A stretch of 64,000 nucleotides of DNA from Hepsetus odoe (GCA_017165825.1 CM029383.1:25138450-25202449), one strand, 5' to 3'; shown: positions 49,282 to 60,800, numbered from the stretch's first letter. Notes: a model not told the origin generated them from the letters alone. Numbers and translations: made by a program.

Positions 49282-50452
49282 GCCGGGAGTGATGGATGTG
49301 TTCATCACGTTGGTGATGCCACAGTCCAGTGCTGCCCTAAAGGGCAGATATCAGGGCAGCGTAAAGCAGAAAAGGTGAAGATTCAGGCAAGGAAACAGAT
49401 AAGACAGGTGATAGAGACAGGTAAGGCTACAGGTATGGAAAGGCAGGGCACGAGGAGGAGAGCAGGTGCAGAAGATGAAGGTGTAGATTGGAGGTGTACT
49501 AGGAGGAGAGCAGGTCAGAAAAAGTTTTACTCTTCGGAAGCAAAACTGTTTGGTGGTGCACCTCGCAACAGTAGTGATCAAATAAAATCCATGAATCACA
49601 GATCATTTAAAGGCAAAAAGCATGCAATATTAGATTATGATAACATTGCAAAAGCCATATCTTCAGTTAAGAAGACAAAAATTCATAAGGAGATGGATTA
49701 TGGGTTTTGGATAGATGTTGCTAAATATTTGTCTTGGCCATTTAGTCGCCCAGAAGCAGCAAACCGTAGTATAAAGTCACTTCGTCAGATATGGAATGAA
49801 AATAGAAATGATATTCACAACATAGTTGAAACACTAAGTAGCGATTTTTGCACTCAATCATCTGAGCTACAAAAGGAGACACATTCTAGATCTGAACTTC
49901 CAAAAATTTCCACTGAGCAAAACATAGAGATAAAGAGATCCAGAAGGACTGTTGCTAACAGACTACACAGCACTGACGTTCTTCTGGAGCACTTTCAGTT
50001 AAACAGTTCTGTATTTGTAAATCTCCCAATAAAAAGAAAAAGCCAATCAGAGCTTGTGATATTTGCAATCAGTGGTATCATTTTGATTGCATAGGCATTT
50101 CTCACGAACAAAATATAGATTTAGAAAATGTAGGTTATATTTGTGCTGGTGAATTTTGCAAATTACAGATTCTATCTTTAACAACAGGATTTATTATAAA
50201 AAGTGAGTCTAAAAACAAAGGCAATTATAATGTATATAAAGGTGTAACAGATGCATTAGTGCACAGTAAAATAAAAAAATGCAAAAAGATCACTCAGCAA
50301 CAAAATGGAGAAGCTGTGACGTGTCGGGACATAAAACAAAGTGAGGTGATACATGATGATGTGAGAACAGAACAAGATGTCAAACCCACAGACCCACAAA
50401 CACACAGTGTATCTGGACGGTGGAAAACAGTTGATCAACACTGCACACGGTT
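49282..50452 (+). pseudogene. Transposon ORF with basic region and PHD-finger-like motif (frame broken)
   Basis: After an acceptor TTTTTTTAG an open frame runs from 49282 (GSDGCVHHVGDATVQ) to about 50025. It is rich in Lys and Arg, with HAILDYDNIAKAISSVKK and YLSWPFSRPEAANRSIKSL. A one-base slip in an A-run near 50030 moves the frame. The new frame reads ACDICNQWYHFDCIGISHEQ, then YICAGEFC, a Cys/His spacing like PHD zinc fingers (CxxC, WYHxxC, CxxxxC). It stays open to about 50452. It may be the N-terminal or accessory part of the transposase, or the continuation of the SGNH gene. No start codon can be chosen with confidence. Confidence 0.6.
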
Positions 50453-50455
50453 CTG

Positions 50456-51860
50456 AAATGGAAAAGAGACAATCTCATCAGATTGATAGCAGTAGCTGTG
50501 CATCTCAACCGGAAAGTTTCGCTGCATCTGAAGACTTTAGAGAAGTTCCTCCTGAAGAACCTTGTAGTTTAACTAAAGCCGTCGCTGCACCAAAGACAGA
50601 CGAGAACACATTTATCTCAGAGGAAACTTTGAAGTGTGTTCTTTCCAAAAATGCTACTTTTGGGGAATTTAAAGCTTCTGCTCCAAAAACATCTGATTTT
50701 AAACTCACCCATGAAGAGTGGGCAGCAATAAAGGCCAAAAGAGCTGGTAAATATTTTCAAAAGTACTCTTGGCAAAAAACATTTGTTGAAAAAATTAAAA
50801 GGTCAAATCCTTACTGTGTGATTGTTTTCAAAAATCACATTTTAAGTCAAGCTAAATTAAGACCCAGAAATACTCCTGTTTTAAGAATACATGGATACTG
50901 TGCTTATAAATCCTGCCCAATGTCTTTCTGTATCAACTTAGAAAATGAAACAAGTTTAATGTTTACAGTCAGTTATAGTGGAGAGATAATACATTCCAGT
51001 GATAAATTAAGGGCACGACCCTTCAGAAGTAAAGAACGTGAGGAAACAGCAGAGAAATTGGAAAATATGAAACCATACCACTTGTATAATAATGTATTAG
51101 GAAATGCAGATCCTGATTCTTTGTCAGCTCAAAACAGAACAGGAATAGGAACCAGCACAGCCGTACTGAGAAAAATTAAATCTGAGCACAAAATGAAAAA
51201 TTTACTTGATTTGGATGAGGTTGAGTCTCTACAGATTCTAAAAGGTAACCTGGAGCAAAAGGATGTTAATAGTGTACATATTAAAGGCTTTATTCAAACA
51301 GTACAGGCTGCACCTTTCACAGTAATCTGTTTTACAGAGGGGGGTATTAGACTTTGGCATGAAATGGCAAAACGTACTCCTGTGTTCTGGGATGCAACAG
51401 GAGGCAGAATAAAGTCAAACCTAACAAAGAAAAGAATTTTGTATTATGAAATTGCGGTGAGTAACCCAGCATCGCAACACTCTGCAGCACCAGCTGCACT
51501 GATGATTTCTGAAGCGCACACACAAAGCGCAGTACAACAATTACTTCATCAATCAGAGACCATGAAAGGCAGCTGTTTCAAAGTAACACTCTGCCAGTAC
51601 AAATAAACAGTGACAGATCAATTGTTTTATTAAAGGCTGCAATGAACATTTTTAATAACAATACTATGGAGTCATATTTACTGCGATGTTGGAGAATCGT
51701 CAGTGGATGAGCATCAGAGGAAGATTTAGAATTTTGTATAATTCGATCCTGCAAAAGTCCTCATATGAGACAGGCAAGTGAAATCTGTAAGAAGCAGTAC
51801 AGTGGTGAAGACATGAGATACACAGTTGGGATGTGGGAACTGGTTCTATTGTGCATGATG
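50456..51860 (+). pseudogene. DDE-type (MULE-like) transposase core, interrupted
   Basis: The frame opened at 50377 reads from MEKRQSHQIDSSS (50456) through WAAIKAKRAGKYFQKYSWQK, a Cys-containing HGYCAYKSCPMSFCINLEN, and GGIRLWHEMAKRTPVFWDAT followed by GGRIKSN. The Asp is the likely first catalytic acid and RILYYEIAVSNP follows. The frame slips before 51600, where QINSDRSIVLLKAAMNIFNN and YLLRCWRIVSG supply the probable second Asp. It slips again before an IIRSCKSPHMRQASEICKKQ block. I recall the same order of blocks in multicopy fish and cnidarian transposon proteins. The third acidic residue could not be placed. At least two frame breaks make this copy non-functional as read. Confidence 0.65.
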
Positions 51861-51862
51861 TG

Positions 51863-53717
51863 TGTATTATACTAGGGAGCAAATATCATACCAAAGCGGT
51901 AGAGATGAGTCTTCAAATATCAAATCTAAAGTTCAAAAATTAAATATACAAGAAGAACCTGAAGACAAAACATCATATGTAAATGAGGAAAGTTGTCCAA
52001 CTGTTGACGGAGTAAAATCCCCTCCTGAACCAGTTTCAGTCCATTAGATTGAAATGTGAAGTTGAGACAAGACTGGAATCATTCCAAAGGAATTCTTATT
52101 TTGGTCCAACATTGCTTGATAAATTATTCAGCATCTTTCTCCCTGTTATTCCTTTATGGTCCAACTTACTTCCAGGTGACTTGTCAAGATTTTCTGCTTC
52201 CTATAAAGTGATGCAGAAATATCAAAATGAAACCACAGCAATTTGTGAGGCAACATTTAAAAATACAAAACGTTTATTTTTGGGTGAAGAAAGAATGAGA
52301 GTTGATGAATGTAGAATTAAACTTGATGATTTGTACAGAGCGAGGGAAAGAGAGTTCTGCAAAAAGGTACGACTAAAAGCACTGAAACGACATCTGTCAT
52401 TAGAGGATCCAGAGGAAACATGGAATACAAAGAAAAAAGTACCAAAACATCTAAAAAAATCTTTTCAAAAGCCACCAGCAAAACATACAAACATTTTTAG
52501 TCTCAATGAGAATATCGAGATCGTAAATTACAGATCCCCAAACAATCAAAGTAAAAACCCCACAAAGGTTCCAATAACGGCAGACATTTGTAAATTTGAA
52601 AACATTTACCAAAATTGTTGGTTCAGTTCAGTTGTCCAATGTTTTCTACATATTCCAATAGTGAGAACAATATTTCAAACTTACAGTGTAACACATATTG
52701 TACAAAACTCATCTATACAAGCTCCTTTAGCTAGTTTGTTGCAATTTGCAACATCACATCCAGGGTGCGCGATAAACTCTACAGATATAAAATGTGCTCT
52801 TAAAGAAATCTGCTCTTCGGCGTCGACCTGCATTTTGGACAACAAAATGATCCTTTAGACTTTGTGTTCCCTTTTAAGTCCTGGATTAAAGCACTGCACG
52901 TTAAAACAGAAGTAACAGTAACGCACAGGCTTACTGTATCAGTTGTAATTGCATAAATATTAAGGAGCTCGATTTAAATTCTATATTTCTTGTTAATGTA
53001 GGAAATAAACCTACTTCTGTGTGTGAGCTCTTTAAAAAGCAGCTGGAATGTGATGACAGCTTTGGGAGCTGTGTTAAATGCCATGGACCTTATAGAGTTC
53101 AGACATGTTGGAGAAGTAGTCCAGATGTTCTCATTATTTATGCGTGCCGTGCAGGATTAGCAAAACCTATTCGTACCCAGGTTGAAGCCTCGTCCCTATT
53201 AGAATGTTGTTTGGAAGATGGGGGAACACAGACCTATAGATTAAAATCCATTTCCTGTCCTACAGGGGAATCTTCCACATACGGACATTATTGGTCTTTG
53301 TTATTTAAAGACGGCAATTGCAGAATTAGAGTGAATGACCTTCATATTTCTTTGGAACCACTGTCTAACATGGAAGAACAAACAAGTGGTGTACTGTATT
53401 TTTATGAAAAAGTAACCCAGATACAAAAAATAAGTACCTTCATTAACAGAGCAGTCGTACATCAACAGGAATCATCAGGTTCTTCTAACAGAAGGTCTGA
53501 ATTACCAGAATTAGAGCTTAAAGAAAGCAGTGAAGATGTCTGCACAGCTGCCATATTGTTTTATGCCAGATTTACCAAAGCTGTTCAGTTGTGTAGTCAC
53601 AGGCTCAGACAAGCTGCAAGTATATCATCATCAGAGTACTTGCACACTGCAGTCGCTGTATTACAAACATGCAAGTTTATTTTCGCAAACACCATCTGCA
53701 AATTTTCTTGCAAATGA
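51863..53717 (+). pseudogene. Transposase C-terminus continuing into a USP-type ubiquitin peptidase domain
   Basis: The frame from 52049 encodes FGPTLLDKLFSIFLPVIPLW and SNLLPGDLSR, a conserved transposase tail, then basic KKVRLKALKRHLS. Without a break it reads FENIYQNCWFSSVVQCFLHI, which matches the USP Cys box (catalytic Cys codon 52616-52618). After a frame break (52859-53018, with SCNCINIKELDLNS readable in another frame) the frame from 53019 gives SCVKCHGPYRVQTCW (zinc-ribbon-like) and STYGHYWSLLFKDG, the USP His box (His codon 53286-53288). It stops at 53717. Both catalytic residues are present. The fusion is direct only for the Cys box. Confidence 0.65.
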
Positions 53718-54278
53718 TTTGTTTAATCTTCATATCTATGTACATCTTAGTTGCGCTAAATGTACAGATGGTGTCTTTCAGTACAGGTCTGAATATTTTC
53801 TTAACAGTGACTGAGATTTCCCAGAAAGGAACTCTAGAGAGTATGTGTGCACCTCTCTGTACGATGCTGTCTTGCCAAAAATGTTTCAGCTGTTTAACAG
53901 TCAGCAGTGTGAATATTGTTCATCGTCCTCGATCACTTTTAATTAGTTTAAATTCCAAAGGATGTGCACCACCAAAACCTTTAAAACTGTCTTCAATTTT
54001 TAAGGAAAATGTATTTACAATAAGAGCTGCTTTATTGTGTTTTCAGACAGAACCTACACTTCAGTTTACACAATAAACTCAAACAACGAGTGGAACCTAA
54101 ATGATAATAATGTTGTTCAGTATTCCTTTGATATTGTCGTCAAGTTAATTTCTAATGCAGATTTTTGCCTTTTGGCCTGTGATGTCAGCGAAGAAGTGGT
54201 TTTACAAAACTGTTACTCAACAGTGACAAGTCATACCTGCACAGCTGACTGTAAATTACAGTATTCAAACACACACGT
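53718..54278 (+). other. Transposon interior between USP and Ulp1 domains, unassigned open frames
   Basis: Overlapping frames read MSKWMVSFSTGLN-like and KLISNADFCLLACDVSEEVV peptides with many Cys residues. They are probably the linker or N-terminal part of the Ulp1 protein after frame breaks. I recognise no domain. Confidence 0.35.
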
Positions 54279-54935
54279 TTGCTGACAGAGCTCACACTAA
54301 ACAGCAGTCTTTCAGAAGAAGACATCGACATTCTTAGAGGTGGGAAATGGCTAAATGACAGGATAATAGATGCATACAGGCAGCTTCTAAGAGACAATAC
54401 AAAGGACACTTTAATAATGCCATGTATATTTGTGAGTCAAACATTAATGAGTCTTTACTGCAAAGACATAGAAGTCCTTCCTAGTCCACCTAAAAACAGA
54501 AATAACTGGTGGTGTTTTAATAATGTAATTGTCCCATTTAACATACACTCATGATACAATTGGGTAATTGTATCATTTGACATGCATAAGTTCAGTAAAA
54601 ATGAAAAATCTATAACGATTCCTGCACGCATCATGGACTCTTTAGATGCATACACAGCGGAAATTAAACAAATTCTCACAGTACTACAAAAATTCTTAAT
54701 AGCCCAATACATAATACTGCACAATGATGTGATAGAGCTACAATTTGAAATTGAAATTTGTCATTATTGCCCATTTTTTGAAAAACAAACGGATAACAGC
54801 AGTTGTGGATTATATGTTTGTTTATTTGCAAAGTCATTATTGTTTGGTGGAAATTATACGAGGCTTTCTGCAGAAGACGTGAGAACAGTTATAGAATATG
54901 AACTCAGAACACACACCTGTATACAACTTCAGTGA
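54279..54935 (+). pseudogene. Ulp1/SENP-type (C48) cysteine peptidase of the transposon, one in-frame stop
   Basis: Family role: SUMO/NEDD8-type isopeptidase. Visible blocks are LSEEDIDILRGGKWLNDRII (substrate-cleft WLND motif), WVIVSFDMHK (catalytic Asp) and KQTDNSSCGLYVCLF (oxyanion Gln and catalytic Cys, codon 54804-54806). A TGA at 54552-54554 interrupts an otherwise continuous frame. The residue before Trp in the catalytic His position (normally HW) is Asn (codon 54558-54560). Two point lesions therefore disable it as read. The left limit is uncertain: open frames at 53669-54285 upstream carry no domain I recognise. Confidence 0.75.
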
Positions 54936-55113
54936 TGTCATGGTCCATCTAGCAGAGTGAAGTTATGATTTATGTACTCCTGTATTTAGATTTGTGTTGT
55001 AGTCCTAGTGAAACATTGTACTGTGTTGGAGCTTCTCTTTCTATCTTTCTCTTTCTCTCTTTGTTTCTCTCTGTCTCTCCGTTTGTGTGTCTCTGCTTGT
55101 GTGTGTTCTTCCA

Positions 55114-55215
55114 GGTCCTTGGCTGCAGGCTTGTGGGGCAACCCCCCATAACTGGAAGCAACTGGGCTTTAGTGGAACTGGACTGGAAGAAAGACCAAGG
55201 AGAGCAGAAGATGAA

Positions 55216-55258
<43 letters not shown>

Positions 55259-55308
55259 ACACACCTGTGGTGTTTGAGTGTTCAGTGACTGTTAAGCAAA
55301 GTGTGTAA
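55114..55308 (+). other. Possible last exon of the transposon (weak)
   Basis: A pyrimidine-rich tract and TTCTTCCAG at 55106-55114 precede an open frame (VLGCRLVGQPPITGSNWALV) that soon enters a GT microsatellite (55220-55252). It has an acceptor-like start but no recognised domain. Confidence 0.25.
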
Positions 55309-55646
55309 ACTTCACTGTACACAGCTTGTCATTTGTTTCATTGTTTCCTTTGGACCAAGCTGGAAAAGGTCTGTGCCGTATTTGCTGCTTTCCTCCAGGT
55401 TTTGAGTTATTTAGGGAGAGAGACTAGATCCCTGTCATTTTTGTTTCTTTTGTTTGGAAGGTTATGCAATGGACTGGGGGGAGTGGGTTTGGCTTTTGTT
55501 TTTTGTTTTTTTGTTTTTTGTTTTTTCTGACCCAGGAGAGATGGCAGTTTTAGTTTATTGGTAATGATGTATTTTCTTTATGTTCTGAAAAAACTGTACA
55601 CCTGTTGCCCAAATATGAAATCAGGCAGAATTATCGCCTTTTGATG

Positions 55647-56032
55647 CTGTGTTTAAAACCCAGCAAACTTTTCAATGACGCTTATTTGATATATCTGACA
55701 CTTGTTTGTATTAAAGTCCAGTTAGTAGAATGTACCTGAGTAGGTTTGTTTCTTTTATAGATTTTTTAGAACTAGTTCAAGTGTGGAAAATGTATATAAA
55801 CCAGAGATTTTATGCATTTTCTTCCTGGTTTATATTTTCTACACGTTTTAATCAATAAATATGGTAATTACGTCGATGCCATTGTAATATATCATGGCAA
55901 TATTTATTATTCTTTTATGTAAATGGACTGAAATGTAATAATCGATTGATGAAACCGGACTTTTATTTTGATAAACCAAGGAGATGTTGCAACCGGAAGT
56001 CTCCCCCGTATTCTTGCCAATTTCACACTGCT
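55647..56032 (-). repeat. Right terminal inverted repeat of the 9.3-kb transposon
   Basis: Partner of 46735-47120. The outer end reads TGCAACCGGAAGTCTCCCCC, then GTATTCTTGCCAATTTCACA and CTGCT. The inner limit is at CTGTGTTTAAAACCCAGCAA. Confidence 0.93.
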
Positions 56033-56054
56033 ACTCGGCATAATAGTACATTTC

Positions 56055-56515
56055 TAAAGATATGAGGGATACTTCCGGTAGCGAATAAATATTGCCATGA
56101 TATATTACAATGGCATCAACGTAATCATCATATTTATTGACTGATACATTTATTAATAAAACAGGAAGAAAATATCTTTAATTTCTGGTTTATGTACATT
56201 TTCCCAACTTTACCTAGTTCTAAAATATCTATAAAAGAAACAAATGCATTTCAATATATTCTACTAACTCTACCTTAATAGAAACAGGTTTCATATATAT
56301 CAAATAAGCGTCATTAAAAAAATTATGTATTAAAATGTATTAATCATAAAATACGGTAATTACGTTGATGCCATTGTAATATATCATGGCAATATGTCTT
56401 ATTCTTTCAAGTAAATGGACTGAAATCGATTGAGCAAACCGGAGTTTTATTTTGATACACCAAAGAGGAATTGCAACCGGAAGTCTCCCTCGTATTCTTT
56501 GCAATTTCACTTTAG
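56055..56515. mobile_element. Short non-autonomous relative (MITE-like) of the 9.3-kb transposon
   Basis: Its left part (GAGGGATACTTCCGGTAGCG, AATAAATATTGCCATGATAT) and right part (ATATATCATGGCAATATGTC, TTGCAACCGGAAGTCTCCCT) are diverged versions of the two terminal repeats of the adjacent element. They are joined with no coding sequence between. It ends GCAATTTCACTTT, like the large element's terminus. Confidence 0.75.
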
Positions 56516-56614
56516 GGAGGAGCTCGTTTGTAGCATCTGCTAAAAAGCTGGATAAAAGATAACTGGTACTTCTGTCAAATAAAGAAACTCCAGATGTGAC
56601 CAAACAGTATGACC

Positions 56615-56620
56615 TTTATT
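56615..56620 (-). terminator. dusp11: Candidate dusp11 polyadenylation signal
   Basis: TTTATT (AATAAA on minus) lies 1.26 kb after the dusp11 stop. No nearer minus-strand AATAAA was found between 56620 and 57882. The assignment rests on position only. Confidence 0.35.
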
Positions 56621-56988
56621 ACAGTTTGAATAAACATAATGTACCAAAATCCGTTCAGAATCGAAAGGTGAGCAGAACCCAGTTTCACGCAAAGATCAGT
56701 TTGGAAACAGGATCAGAAAATAACCTTATAAAACAGCTGCCTCTCAAAAGCAGAAGAAAACAGAGCAGGTTCTGATTGGGTTCTTTGTGTGTCAGAACCG
56801 TCCCCAGTGTGTGTGAATGGAACTGGACATCTGAGTGTCCTGCTGGTGGAGACGCTGTCTGGTGTCTGAGACGGTGTTTTAGTTCTGAGAAGATTCTGGA
56901 CTAAAACTGAACCCGTTCATGGTGGAGGGACACGAAGAACAGAGATTTAGTTCAGATGGACTATTTTACCATCATCACCGTCCCACAG

Positions 56989-57090
56989 AGACACACAGAG
57001 ACACTCAGAGACACACAGAGACACACAGAGACACTCAGAGACACTCAGAGACACTCAGAGACACACAGAGACACTCGGAGACACTGGAGC
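56989..57090. repeat. (ACACAGAG/ACACTCAGAG)n minisatellite
   Basis: About ten 10-bp units of AGACACACAG and AGACACTCAG alternate in the probable dusp11 3' UTR. Confidence 0.9.
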
Positions 57091-57882
57091 TTCACTGGGG
57101 GAGAATACACAGATTTGGGGCGTCTTGTTCCATTCACCACCACTGGAGAGACAATCTGAACTGACTGACAACAAACCTGCTCTGGATGAGTTTAAAACTG
57201 AATTAAGGGGGTTTGGTGAAGTCAGTGAAGCTCCCCTCTCAGATAAAATCGTTATGTATGGTAAGTGGCACAAAGAGGGAAATGAAACTATGAAAGAAGC
57301 GACAGGCAGCACTTTCAGACTTGAGCTGCAGTTCAGAGCTTGAATGGCTCTCCAAACCGACAGTCCTGAAAACCCACAGCAAAACTGTCCCAAAATAAAT
57401 ATATTAAAGTGTCTGAGAATCACCAGCCTTTCCTACACTAATTTAACTGAAAGTATGCATCCTTCTGTAGTTGCAACTCCTTCAAATTGATGTAAAGGAA
57501 CAGAGCCCCACCTAAATCCAAATTTATCTTCTTTAGTTTAGAACCAAACTTACAAGGTTTACACTTCAAGTCGATAGTCATCCAAATATTTTCTCCAGAA
57601 TCTTCCCCTACTCACCCATCTTCAGGCTCTACATGAAGATGCAGCAGCTTTTCATTAAAGTGGATCACACTTGTGGGTTGGGTTTAGGACACAGGAGATA
57701 AGCTTGGACTGTTGGCTTCTAGCCTAGCTTAAACAACTCGGGAGGTGGAGCTCTGGGGAGGGGCTGACTTTCACTAAATGTTCTTTTAAGAGTATAAAAT
57801 GATCAATAAAACCAGTTATCTGTTTATACTCGCAGCCTGTTTATACTGGAGATTAGAATAAAATTGAAGAGTGTGTTCTGTC

Positions 57883-60800
57883 TCATCTTCTCTGGTTGCG
57901 GCGCGCTTTCCCGTGTCTGTGTCTGGACTTCCTGTGGGGCTCCTGAGGCACTTCCTGGGTCCAAGGAGGGACAGTTGGAGCTCCACGCCTCCACGGCTCA
58001 CCAAAGGTGTATCGGGGGAAGAAGGTGGGATAGGGTGGGTCAGCGGAGTAACGGCCCAGATGAAAACTCTCATCCATCTGCCTGTGGAGCCATGGGGCCC
58101 GAGGGGGAGGGGGGAACCCTGGGAATCTTAACGGGCCTGGGGTTCCAAACCTCATCTGGTGGTTGACAGCCCTAAGCTGAAATGGTCTAAAGAGGAGAAT
58201 CTGATCAGTTACAGCAAAACACCACCAGGAACTGCCGCCTAGGTGTCATTACTTTACACACACACACAAACAGAACACCAATAAAAACAGCAACATGGAC
58301 CCAATGCTTAAAAAATAATGACATGTATACATGTTTAAGTTCTGTTGCTGCTGATCTGTGTGCATCAGTCGATCTGAACTTCAGAGCGGCACTTCATAAC
58401 AGCTGCTGTTTCAACATTGAGCTTAATCTGACCATATTATTATCTATTAACTGACCAGAACATGATTCACATAAATTAGATGTTGGATAAGATCATAAAT
58501 TTCTCTCCAGCTCATTCCAGAGAAGTGCCATCTCTCCAGATAACTCCAAAGTTCCTTATAACCTTCTAACCCTCCAACACTGTGACCTCAGACTCCTGTT
58601 TATCTCCAGAGCTTTTCTGTTGAGACATGGATAAGCTGGAGTGGAGTTTGTGATCTAGAACTGATTCAACATTGCAAGTAATGCTGCAATCAAATCATTA
58701 CCTGAACTCATTCATGCTGCAATCAAATACCCACAGCAGTGTTCCAGTTGTGCAGTAGAGGCTGTTCTTGCACTCATCTAATGAGACATGCAGGACAGAG
58801 AGACTTTACAGCTCCTTTGAGCAGATTTGGAGGGTGAGGACCTACATGACTGGGTGCTGGTGGTGTTGTCCTCTCCTGCTGAAGGTGTGGACTGTGTGGA
58901 GGCTGTCTGGTCTCTCTGCACTGGTTGAAGACACCTCTGGCAGACCCTCACCCATCCCTCCCTGAATGGGCTCCTGGTCTGGTTCCTCCATCCCCTCATT
59001 ACTGCAGAACATCAACAGAGCTTTCATACATCACAACCTCACCACACAGCTTCTCAGCCTACTCAAGGGCAGCGGTAGCCTAGTGGTTAGGGAGTCGGCC
59101 ACAGAATTGGAAGATTGTGGATTCAAACCCCTTACAGGTAAGTTGCCATGAGGTACCCTTGAGCAAGGTACTGTCCTTGCATTGCTCCCCGGGCACTTTC
59201 ATATCTGCCCACTGTTGCACAGTGTGTGTTTGTGCATGAGTTAAATTGCAGAGATCCAATTTCGTTGTGGTGTACTCACAAGAACAGTCACTTTCACTCT
59301 TTACTGAGGGGTGTGGTTATACAGTTTTACTATTGAATGGGAGGAGCTAAGTGCTGTAGGCTTAATAGATGGGGCTACACTAATGCCTTACCCGCGCTTT
59401 GGGCCCGATTTCAGATCTTCCAGGTAATTCTGCCTTTCAATATTATGACCTCTTGAAGTGTTAAACACTGCAACACAGACAGAAACACAGACAAGAGAAC
59501 ATCAGTGTGTAGCATCTTTAATGAGCAGTTAAGTAGCTGAAGACACATTACAACACATTTACTCACAGTCAATGGCCTCATGAGGCTCCACACCGTCCAC
59601 ATCAATCAGATACCTGAACACACAGACACGAACAGACACGAACACACACTGAATTCCTGCAATCTAATACAGTGGTCAACACAAAAACACACACCCTCTA
59701 ACCTGCAGACGAGATAGCCGGTCCGGTTTAAGCCGTGGGTGCAGTGAACCCCAATTAGTTTATCTGTGAACAGAAATTTGAAATAAGTCAATGTTGTATT
59801 CCAGCCAGTAGGGGGTGCTCTCACTCTCCATAGTTTTATAGAATAATAAAACTTCTATTTTTCACTGGCCTTTACATTTTTCTGATTATAGTTCAGTGAC
59901 ATCGATAATCAGGGTGAATGGGCAGGGCTAAAGGACTGTAAGCTGAATGGGTGGGGCTAAAGGACTGTAAGCTGAATGGGTGGGGCTAAAGGACTGTAAG
60001 CTGAATGGGCTGGGGCTAAAGTGCTGTAGGATGAATGGGTGGGGCTGAAGTACTGTAGGCTGAATGGGTGGGGCTAAAGGACTGTAAGCTGAATGGGTGG
60101 GGCTAAAGGACTGTAAGCTGAATGGGTGGGGCTAAATGGCTGTAGGTGGAGTGTGTGGGGCAAAACTGCAGTAGGCTGAGTGGGCTGCACTAAAGTGCTG
60201 TTCTCACCATTATTCTCATTTTCATGCAGGAACCTCCTCACAGCTTTTTTAAAACTCAGAACAGTGGCGTCACTTGGCACCTCGTGACCTGCTGTAAAAA
60301 TCTTCAGGTAGTGCCATGTGTCTGGCAGGTCCTGCAACACACATACACACTTTTTTTTTTTCTTTTTCCTACAAACCCTAAAAACCTGGACTGGAAGTAG
60401 GCCTGGGTTAAGAACAAGCCTAGAGAGAATTTTTGGGATTATGATTTTGTTGATGGTCTGATCCATGTGAGAATGTCATGTGAGTCCTTGTTGGACAAAT
60501 TTCCTCTCAGGTGTACTGTGTTCTGAACACCTGGGCCAAGCCGGGTCTCAGTGGTGAGCTCACCTGCGGCCTGTAGCGCCGGGTGGTGAAGGGTCAGATC
60601 AATGACGAGCGCCAGCTCCTGACCCTGCTTCTCCAGAACACTCAGAAGATCAAATGGCCCGAAAGACTCTGAATCCCTAAGACTGTTCCTCAGAGACTGA
60701 GAGAGAGAGAGAGAGAGATTGGAGGGTTAGGGTTAAAGACACAGATGAAGAGAGAGGGAGGGACAGAGGGAGACCGAGAAAAAGACAGAGCGACATGGAG

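Larger units (their letters stand above)
46735..56032 (+). mobile_element. 9.3-kb TIR DNA transposon encoding SGNH, PHD, DDE, USP and Ulp1-type proteins
   Basis: It is delimited by 386-bp terminal inverted repeats starting AGCAGTGTGAAATTG. All recognisable coding is on the plus strand in this order: SGNH hydrolase-like exons, a basic and PHD-like region, a DDE transposase core with FWDATGG and INSDRS, a transposase tail joined to a USP-like peptidase, and a Ulp1-like peptidase. The DATGG...RILYYEIAV layout resembles MULE-like transposases, but the assignment is from memory of family patterns and is tentative. I could not find a convincing target duplication. Frames are interrupted at several points. 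A SINE with its own target duplication is inserted at 48529-48776. Confidence 0.85.

Noticed and set aside
46735..56032. Polinton/Maverick element
   Set aside because: Size and long inverted repeats fit poorly: there is no DNA polymerase B, integrase or packaging ATPase, and the cysteine peptidase has Ulp1 WLND features.
46735..56032. Zisupton/KDZ superfamily assignment
   Set aside because: The visible core FWDATGG...RILYYEIAV and INSDRS does not match the KDZ catalytic pattern as I know it. It is kept as MULE-like pending a profile search.
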